NCBI GenBank assembly: GCA_947856335.1
Contig: CANUCD010000005.1
Location: 1 to 19,378 of the forward strand
Length of the DNA stretch: 19,378 nt
DNA from: an uncultured Bacilli bacterium
GTDB taxonomy: Bacteria; Bacillota_I; Bacilli_A; RF39; UBA660
Direction: 5' to 3'
Below, piece after piece: positions 14,029-19,378 of the stretch; positions within the stretch are counted from its first letter, which is position 1; every line of letters begins with the position of its first letter. The notes beneath the pieces are model-generated. The model made no database searches. It worked only from the letters and a program-made list of their open reading frames with translations, and was not told where the DNA came from. Both the position numbers and the translations under genes were made by a program.

Positions 14029-15834
14029 ATGGAAAAAATCATAAATATTGCTGTGGTTGCCCATGTAGATGCTGGTAAAAGTACTTTAGTTGATGCTTTA
14101 CTTGAACAAAATGGAGTGTTTAATTCTCATGAAGAAGCACCAGAAAGAGTTATGGATAGTAATGAATTAGAAAAAGAGCGTGGTATTACAATTTATTCTA
14201 AAAACTGTGCTATTCGTTATAAAGATTATAAGATAAATATTGTTGATACCCCTGGACATGCTGATTTTTCTAGTGAAGTAGAGCGTATTATGAAAACTGT
14301 TGATACAGTTATTTTGCTTGTTGATGCATCAGAAGGTCCTATGCCTCAAACTCGTTTTGTTTTAAGTAAAGCTTTAGAACAAAATTTAAAGCCTATTCTT
14401 TTTATCAATAAGATTGATAAGAAAGATGCTAGACCATTAGAAGTAGTTGATATGACTTTTAATCTTTTTATGGAATTAAATGCTAGTGATGAACAACTTG
14501 ATTTTCCAATTGTTTATGGTATTGCTAAATCTGGTATTGCTAAAAACTCTTTAGAAGATGAAAGTACTACTATTGAACCATTATTAGAAACTATTTTAAG
14601 ACAAGTTCCACCATTTAAGGGAGATGAAAATGATTCTTTACAACTGCAAATATCTAATTTAGATTATGATGATTATATTGGTAGACTTGGTATTGGAAGA
14701 ATTAGTAAAGGTAAAATTAGAAGTGGAGAAATGGTTACACTAATTAAAAATGATGGGAAAGAAGAGTCTTTTAGAATTAGTAAGCTTTATGTAAATGAGG
14801 GTATTAAAAGAGTCGAGAAAGAAGTTGCTACTTTTGGGGATATGGTTATTATTGCTGGTTGTCCTGATATTTCTATTGGAGATACGATTTGTGAGAAAGG
14901 GGTTATTGATCCTCTTCCCCCAATTCATATAGAAAAACCAACATTAGCAATGAATTTTTTGGTTAATTCTTCCCCTTTTGCTGGTAAAAGTGGTAAATTT
15001 CTTACTTCTAGACATATTAAAGAACGCTTAGAAAAAGAGTTACAGACGAATGTTGGATTAGTTGTAGAAGAACTTGCTAGTAGTGATGGATTTAAAGTAA
15101 GTGGGCGTGGGGAATTACATTTATCTATTCTACTTGAAAATATGCGTAGAGAGGGTTATGAGCTTTCTGTTTCAAAACCTGAAGTATTATTTGAAGAAAG
15201 AAGTGATGGTAAATACGAACCATTTGAAAAAGTTATTATAAACGTTCCTAGTTCATATTCTGGTACCGTTATTAGTGATTTACAAGAGAGAAAAGCAACA
15301 TTAGAAATGATTACTAATAATGAAGAAAATGATTATGTTCATTTAGAGTTTATTGCCCCTACTAGAGGACTTATTGGCTATCGTAGTAGTTTTATTACCA
15401 ATACTAAGGGTGAGGGTATAATGGTGCGTAGTTTCTTTGAATATAAGCCTTATGTTGGTGAAATTGCAAGAAGAAAAAATGGTGTTTTAGTTTCTATGGA
15501 AAATGGTAAAGCTTTGGGCTATTCCCTTTGGAATCTAGAAGATAGAGGAACTTTAATTATAGAACCTGCAACTGAAGTTTATGTTGGTATGATTATTGGT
15601 ATTCATAATAGAGAAAATGATTTAGATGTTAATCCTTGTAAAAATAAGAATTTAACTAATACAAGAGCAAGTGGTAGTGATGAGGCAATTAGCTTAACAA
15701 AAGCAAAGAAGTTTACGTTAGAAGAAGCTTTAGAGTTTATTGAGGATGATGAGCTTGTTGAAGTAACTCCTACAGATATTCGTTTGCGTAAAAAAATATT
15801 AGACCCTAAAGAAAGATTTAGAGAAAATAGATAG
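14029..15834 (+). CDS. typA: Translational GTPase TypA/BipA
   Basis: TypA/BipA is a ribosome-associated GTPase of the EF-G superfamily that helps 50S subunit assembly, especially under cold or other stress. The 601-residue protein has normal length. The GTPase motifs are AHVDAGKST (11-19), RGITI (51-55), DTPGHADF (73-80) and NKIDKKDA (127-134). They are followed by the EF-Tu-like domain 2, the EF-G-like domains with GRGELHLSILLENMRREGYE, and the BipA-specific C-terminal part with PTRGLIGYRS, NTKGEG and NTRASGSDEA. The frame extends to a TTG at 14011, but AAAGGAG (14013-14020 region) is a clear ribosome binding site for the ATG at 14029. It ends in a strong terminator and seems to be monocistronic. 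Confidence 0.96.
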   Translation: MEKIINIAVVAHVDAGKSTLVDALLEQNGVFNSHEEAPERVMDSNELEKERGITIYSKNCAIRYKDYKINIVDTPGHADFSSEVERIMKTVDTVILLVDASEGPMPQTRFVLSKALEQNLKPILFINKIDKKDARPLEVVDMTFNLFMELNASDEQLDFPIVYGIAKSGIAKNSLEDESTTIEPLLETILRQVPPFKGDENDSLQLQISNLDYDDYIGRLGIGRISKGKIRSGEMVTLIKNDGKEESFRISKLYVNEGIKRVEKEVATFGDMVIIAGCPDISIGDTICEKGVIDPLPPIHIEKPTLAMNFLVNSSPFAGKSGKFLTSRHIKERLEKELQTNVGLVVEELASSDGFKVSGRGELHLSILLENMRREGYELSVSKPEVLFEERSDGKYEPFEKVIINVPSSYSGTVISDLQERKATLEMITNNEENDYVHLEFIAPTRGLIGYRSSFITNTKGEGIMVRSFFEYKPYVGEIARRKNGVLVSMENGKALGYSLWNLEDRGTLIIEPATEVYVGMIIGIHNRENDLDVNPCKNKNLTNTRASGSDEAISLTKAKKFTLEEALEFIEDDELVEVTPTDIRLRKKILDPKERFRENR

Positions 15835-15854
15835 TATTTAAACTATCTTTTTTT
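15829..15854 (+). terminator. Intrinsic terminator after typA
   Basis: AGATAGT (15829-15835) pairs with ACTATCT (15842-15848) around a 6-base loop, followed by seven T. The stop codon lies in the stem. Confidence 0.85.
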
Positions 15855-15870
15855 ATTATAAAATCTATAT

Positions 15871-15896
15871 AAAAAAGAATGATTTTCATCATTCTT
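15871..15896 (-). terminator. Intrinsic terminator of the surface protein gene
   Basis: On the minus strand a perfect 9-bp stem (AAGAATGAT with ATCATTCTT) closes a stable GAAA tetraloop and ends in a run of T (15876-15871). It begins in the stop codon. Confidence 0.88.
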
Positions 15897-17526
15897 AAGA
15901 AGTTAAGCATACATTATTCTTACATATTTGGTTAGTAATAAATTTTCTTGAACCATCAGGATTGATAATGTATTCAGCTCTTTTTACAGTATATGGTTCA
16001 TCGGGGTCTATGATACCTATTTTAACTGTTATTTGATATCCTACTAAACCAGTACCACTGGTATTTTTTATTTTTTGAAGCTTTACTTCACGCTCAAAAT
16101 TATTACCAGTAACATTTAGACCAATATCTCGTAAATCACTCATTAGTTTTAGATAGTCTGTATTTGATACAGTTTCTCTTGGATTTGAATTTGGGTCTAT
16201 TGCACAATTATTTTGAGTTAAATTTACAGATAGAATAGCACTTGTATTATATGTAGTATTTCCATATTTACAAGTAGTAGTTGTTTTTTCGCTAACTACA
16301 ACTGTTAGGGTTGCTGTTTTACCACTTGCTGTTGCACTAATTGTAGCAGTTCCTGCACCAACACCCGTTATTTTACCATTTTGTACTGTAGCAATATTTG
16401 TATTACTACTTGACCATGTAATTGCCTTATTAGTTGCATTTGATGGGTAAATTCTAGCTGTTACGGTTTTTGATTCACTTATATCTAGATAAATTGTTTT
16501 AAAATTAAGGGAAATGCTCGTTACATTTATAATTCCTCCAGTATTTCCACCTGTATTTCCTCCACCCTCTTCTTCTGGTGGAAGTTCTTCTGTTATTTCT
16601 TCCCATCTTGCAGTTAGAGTTAAATTACTAGTTATTTTCGAATTAAAGTTAAATTCTTCGCCATTTAAATACCAACCGACAAAACGATATCCATCTTTAG
16701 TTGGAGCATCAGGCTCTATAACACTACCATTTTCCCCTACTTTTCTACTTCTTATTTCATTTCCTCCATTAGAGTTAAAAGTTACGGTGTATAATTCTCC
16801 TTCTACTTCTAAAATTGTTAGAGTTGCTTCAATCGCTTCCGTTTTATTACCATAATTATCTGTTGCAATTATTTTAATAGTATGTTCTCCTACTTCATTT
16901 ATTTTACTATAATCAATTTCTTCAGTCGTATCATAAGAAATATTGCAATCACTTGTAATATCAAAGCATGAGCTTACAAAGTCATTTAATTCATAACTAT
17001 CTCCCTCATATATTTCTACATCTTGAGTAATAAGTACAGGTTCTCTTGTATCTTCGACAACAAGATTTACGGTATAATCTTCTTGCTGCAAAGATACTGT
17101 TATTCCATAAGTATCAGGAGTTAATAAATAGTTTTGAACACAGTCATATTCACTAAAGTTTGGCTCTTCTTCACTATAGATTAGTTCTACTTCTTCGGCT
17201 GTACATAATGATGTGTCATAGCTAAGTTCGAATTCATCTGGGTAAGTTATTGTAATTTCGTCTTCATCAACATTTTCTAATATGTCAAAATAATCAGTTT
17301 TATCTGGTAGAGTTGAGCCTGCTTCAATTCTAAGCTCTTCTTTTAAAGTATACTCTGGTATAGCAGGCTTTACTGGTTCAGGTTCATTATTTCTAGTTGC
17401 TAATATAACAATAATGATAATAATAATTAGTACTAATAAAGATAAACCAACAATTAACCATTTTAACCGATCTTTTTTAGCATATTTTTTTATATAATTT
17501 TCATCGAATATAAATCTTTTTTTCAA
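15895..17526 (-). CDS. Membrane-anchored surface protein with Ig-like, InlB B-repeat and Big2 domains
   Basis: The predicted 543-residue protein has a basic cytoplasmic N-terminus (1-22), one membrane helix (about 23-43, a long I/L/V run), then an extracellular part. This consists of an acidic N-terminal region (57-155); an Ig-like domain of the DUF5011 type (about 162-238, ending GEHTIKIIATDNYGNKTEA); an InlB B-repeat (246-310, with YTVTFNSNGGN and GYRFVGWYLNGEEF); a P/E/G-rich linker (312-332); a Big2 domain (334-412, with AITWSSSNTNIATV and GKITGVGAGTATI); and a Cys-containing tail (417-543) that I do not recognise. Such proteins act in adhesion or surface-layer building. The start is taken as the TTG at 17526, after AAGGACGGGG. 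The ATG at 17568 has no ribosome binding site. There is no LPXTG motif; anchoring is by the N-terminal helix. Confidence 0.8.
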   Translation of the reverse strand: MKKRFIFDENYIKKYAKKDRLKWLIVGLSLLVLIIIIIIVILATRNNEPEPVKPAIPEYTLKEELRIEAGSTLPDKTDYFDILENVDEDEITITYPDEFELSYDTSLCTAEEVELIYSEEEPNFSEYDCVQNYLLTPDTYGITVSLQQEDYTVNLVVEDTREPVLITQDVEIYEGDSYELNDFVSSCFDITSDCNISYDTTEEIDYSKINEVGEHTIKIIATDNYGNKTEAIEATLTILEVEGELYTVTFNSNGGNEIRSRKVGENGSVIEPDAPTKDGYRFVGWYLNGEEFNFNSKITSNLTLTARWEEITEELPPEEEGGGNTGGNTGGIINVTSISLNFKTIYLDISESKTVTARIYPSNATNKAITWSSSNTNIATVQNGKITGVGAGTATISATASGKTATLTVVVSEKTTTTCKYGNTTYNTSAILSVNLTQNNCAIDPNSNPRETVSNTDYLKLMSDLRDIGLNVTGNNFEREVKLQKIKNTSGTGLVGYQITVKIGIIDPDEPYTVKRAEYIINPDGSRKFITNQICKNNVCLTS

Positions 17527-17600
17527 GGTTATCCCCGTCCTTATTATATTACTATTTAATATTATCATGTTTTTTTAAAAAATGCTAGATATTTTCCACT

Positions 17601-17625
17601 AAAAAATGGGATTTAATATCCCATT
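17601..17625 (-). terminator. Intrinsic terminator of the dCMP deaminase gene
   Basis: A perfect 8-bp stem (AATGGGAT with ATCCCATT) closes a 5-base loop on the minus strand and is followed by six T (17606-17601). It overlaps the end of the coding region. Confidence 0.88.
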
Positions 17626-18101
17626 ACTTCTTCTAATGATTCATCATTAAGAATGAATTCTTCTACATCAATGATTTCATACTCAGTTTTAGTATTTCTA
17701 ACTACAATACTTTTAATTCCTGCATTGATAATCATACGTTTACACATAGCACATGGTCTAGCACTTGTTACATAAGAGCCATCACTTACTTCTATACCTA
17801 CCATGTATAAAGTAGAACCAATAGTATCTTTTCTTTGAGCACTAATTATGGCATTTGCCTCAGCATGAACACTTCTACACATCTCATAACGCTCTCCTCT
17901 TGGAATGTGCATATTCTCTCTTTTACAATAATTTAAGTCAATACAGTTTTTACGTCCTCTAGGAGCACCATTATATCCAGTAGCAATAATTTCATCATTT
18001 TTAACAATAATTGCTCCCCATTTTTTTCTAAGACAAGTAGATCTTTCTAGCGCTACTTCGGCAATATCTAAATAATAATTGATTTTATCTACACGATTCA
18101 T
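17613..18101 (-). CDS. dCMP deaminase (ComEB-like, zinc-dependent)
   Basis: This enzyme converts dCMP to dUMP, supplying thymidylate synthase. The zinc site is complete: HAE at 79-81 (His79, catalytic Glu81) and PCAMC at 116-120 (Cys117, Cys120). Other family features are GYNGAPRG (42-49) and the inserted CKRE-type cysteine/histidine segment (residues 53-65), which in dCMP deaminases holds a second zinc. The length of 162 residues is typical. The frame extends to an ATG at 18149, but AGGAAGTG precedes the ATG at 18101 and the upstream part lies in the promoter, so 18101 is the start. It may be independent of ftsH, since it has its own promoter; no clear ftsH terminator was seen between them. 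Confidence 0.92.
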   Translation of the reverse strand: MNRVDKINYYLDIAEVALERSTCLRKKWGAIIVKNDEIIATGYNGAPRGRKNCIDLNYCKRENMHIPRGERYEMCRSVHAEANAIISAQRKDTIGSTLYMVGIEVSDGSYVTSARPCAMCKRMIINAGIKSIVVRNTKTEYEIIDVEEFILNDESLEEVMGY

Positions 18102-18120
18102 ATTTTCACTTCCTATTTTT

Positions 18121-18149
18121 ATTTTATCAAAAATATTATTTACATACAA
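18121..18149 (-). promoter_or_regulatory. Sigma-A promoter of the dCMP deaminase gene
   Basis: TTGTAT (18149-18144) and TAAAAT (18126-18121) are separated by 17 bases on the minus strand, with TGA before the -10 (extended -10). Confidence 0.6.
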
Positions 18150-18162
18150 CTAAAAAGAAACA

Positions 18163-19378
18163 TTATTCTTCTTTTAATGCTTCTTCTAGTTCTTCTTTTG
18201 TCATTTTGGAATATCCTTTTATTCCTCGAGATTTTGCCTCTTCTCTTAGTTCTGTTAGAGTTTTTTCGGTTTCTTCATCAAAACTAATTTTTCCTGTTTT
18301 TACTAAAGAGTCAATTTGTTCTTTAGTTAGAGTTTCATGTTCTACTAGGGCGTCTGCTAGTAACATTACTAAATCTTTATTGGCCTTTAATATATCTTCA
18401 GCTTTTTTATAGCATTCGTTAATAATTTTTCTTACTTCTTCGTCAATTTCATGAGCTACTTTATCGGAAAAGTTTTTAGATTTAGCATAATCTCTTCCTA
18501 AGAATACTCCTTCTGATTTTTCTTCATATTCTACGGGACCTAAATCACTCATACCATATTCTGTTACCATAGCTCTGGCAATCTTGGTTGCTCTTTTAAA
18601 GTCATCTGATGCACCAGTTGTAATTTCTTTTAAATACATTTCTTCACTTACACGACCACCTAGTAACCCTGTTATTTGGGCTTCTAATTCGTTTTTAGTC
18701 ATTATACCAATTTTTTCTTCTTTTGGAAGCATCATGGTATATCCACCTGCAACACCTCTTGGAATAATAGTTATTTTATGTACTTCGTTTGCATCTTCTA
18801 ATTTTAAGCCAATAACAGCATGACCTGATTCATGGATAGCTACTAATCTTTTTTCTTTATCAGTTATTTTTCTACTTACTTTTGCTGGTCCCATTAAAAC
18901 ACGGTCTGTTGCTTCGTCTATCTCATCCATTGAGATAGCATCTTTATTACGACGAACTGCTAAGAGAGCAGCTTCATTAAGTAAGTTTTCTAAGTCAGCA
19001 CCACTAAATCCTGGGGTTCTTAGGCTTAAATTTTTTATGTTTACATCTGGACCTAAAATTTTATTTTTAGCATGAACTTTAAGAATTGCTTCTCTTTCAT
19101 TTGCATCAGGTAAGCTTACGGTTACTTGTCTATCAAAACGTCCTGGACGAAGTAAGGCTGGGTCTAATACATCAGGTCTATTGGTAGCAGCCATAATGAT
19201 TATTCCTTCATTTTCGCCAAAACCGTCCATTTCGGTTAATAATTGGTTTAGAGTTTGTTCCCGTTCGTCATGGCCACCACCTAAACCTGTGCCTCTTTGA
19301 CGACCGACAGCATCTATTTCATCAATAAAAATTAAGCATGGAGCACTTCTTTTGGCATCTTTAAACATTTCACGAACA
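18163..19378 (-). CDS. ftsH: ATP-dependent membrane zinc protease FtsH (5' part outside window)
   Basis: FtsH degrades misassembled membrane proteins and short-lived regulators. The visible ~404 residues run off the right edge, so the membrane helices and Walker A are missing; the frame continues upstream of the first Met as VRE. Counting from the Met at 19368, visible parts are Walker B (CLIFIDEID, 11-19), GGHDEREQTLNQLL, the second region of homology (ATNRPDVLDPALLRPGRFDR, 61-80), the zinc site HESGH (169-173) and the third ligand in TGASDD (about Asp246). Unusually, the last 32 residues (370-401: LTELREEAKSRGIKGYSK, then TKEELEEAL) resemble the Rho N-terminal/SAP-like helical motif, which is absent from ordinary FtsH. 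The protease assignment is certain. Confidence 0.96.
   Translation of the reverse strand, partial: VREMFKDAKRSAPCLIFIDEIDAVGRQRGTGLGGGHDEREQTLNQLLTEMDGFGENEGIIIMAATNRPDVLDPALLRPGRFDRQVTVSLPDANEREAILKVHAKNKILGPDVNIKNLSLRTPGFSGADLENLLNEAALLAVRRNKDAISMDEIDEATDRVLMGPAKVSRKITDKEKRLVAIHESGHAVIGLKLEDANEVHKITIIPRGVAGGYTMMLPKEEKIGIMTKNELEAQITGLLGGRVSEEMYLKEITTGASDDFKRATKIARAMVTEYGMSDLGPVEYEEKSEGVFLGRDYAKSKNFSDKVAHEIDEEVRKIINECYKKAEDILKANKDLVMLLADALVEHETLTKEQIDSLVKTGKISFDEETEKTLTELREEAKSRGIKGYSKMTKEELEEALKEE

Noticed and set aside
16514..16855. Plus-strand open frame of 113 codons opposite the surface protein
   Set aside because: It is the antisense of the InlB and linker region, low in complexity and without a ribosome binding site.
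17051..17066. A TTCGACAA sequence resembling a Spo0A box
   Set aside because: It lies inside the coding region of the surface protein, has no second copy nearby and no promoter context; chance is likely.
1..19378. CRISPR arrays, insertion sequences, tRNA or rRNA genes, prophage or defence genes
   Set aside because: No direct repeat arrays, transposase-like proteins, tRNA cloverleaf sequences or phage-type genes were found in the reading.

Overview
The window is very AT-rich DNA from a low-GC Gram-positive bacterium of the class Bacilli, most likely a relative of Bacillus with a reduced genome (an uncultured gut lineage such as Erysipelotrichales or RF39 would fit; this placement is inference). 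Evidence for the class: gene orders shared with Bacillus subtilis (rlmB followed by sigH; sirA followed by yneF), Bacillus-type sigma-A promoters with 17-base spacers, strong Shine-Dalgarno sites and many intrinsic terminators. The genes use the standard code with TGG for tryptophan. None of the 18 genes ends in TGA.

Layout. 1-2.4 kb: a tandem-HTH regulator converging on a 595-residue protein of unknown function. 2.4-5.8 kb (+): a PMCA-type calcium pump, a SirA-family inhibitor of DnaA, and YneF. 5.8-8.0 kb: a radical SAM protein (+) converging on an rlmB-sigH operon (-). 8.0-11.3 kb (-): a compact intracellular GH13 amylase-like protein coupled to murD, a membrane-anchored lysozyme-like/glucosaminidase protein, and a small conserved-looking unknown. 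11.3-12.4 kb (+): a divergent FtsW/RodA/SpoVE-family protein. 12.42-12.69 kb: a non-coding stretch with a candidate structured small RNA. 12.7-15.8 kb (+): an acidic unknown protein and typA/bipA. 15.9-19.4 kb (-): a surface protein with Ig-like, InlB B-repeat and Big2 domains, dCMP deaminase, and the C-terminal two thirds or so of ftsH, which runs off the right edge.

The main biological signal concerns sporulation. The SirA homologue has two Spo0A-box-like sites exactly 10 bases apart in its promoter, followed by an unusually long spacer to the -10 element, as in Spo0A-activated promoters of B. subtilis. A SigH-type sigma factor lies 1.2 kb away. Together these suggest that a Spo0A-sigmaH-SirA switch controlling DNA replication at sporulation onset is conserved here. 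Other points of interest are the candidate small RNA whose C-rich loop is complementary to both Shine-Dalgarno registers used in the window, a Rho_N/SAP-like tail on FtsH, and a repeated arrangement in which the -35 element of one gene lies inside or against the terminator of the previous gene.
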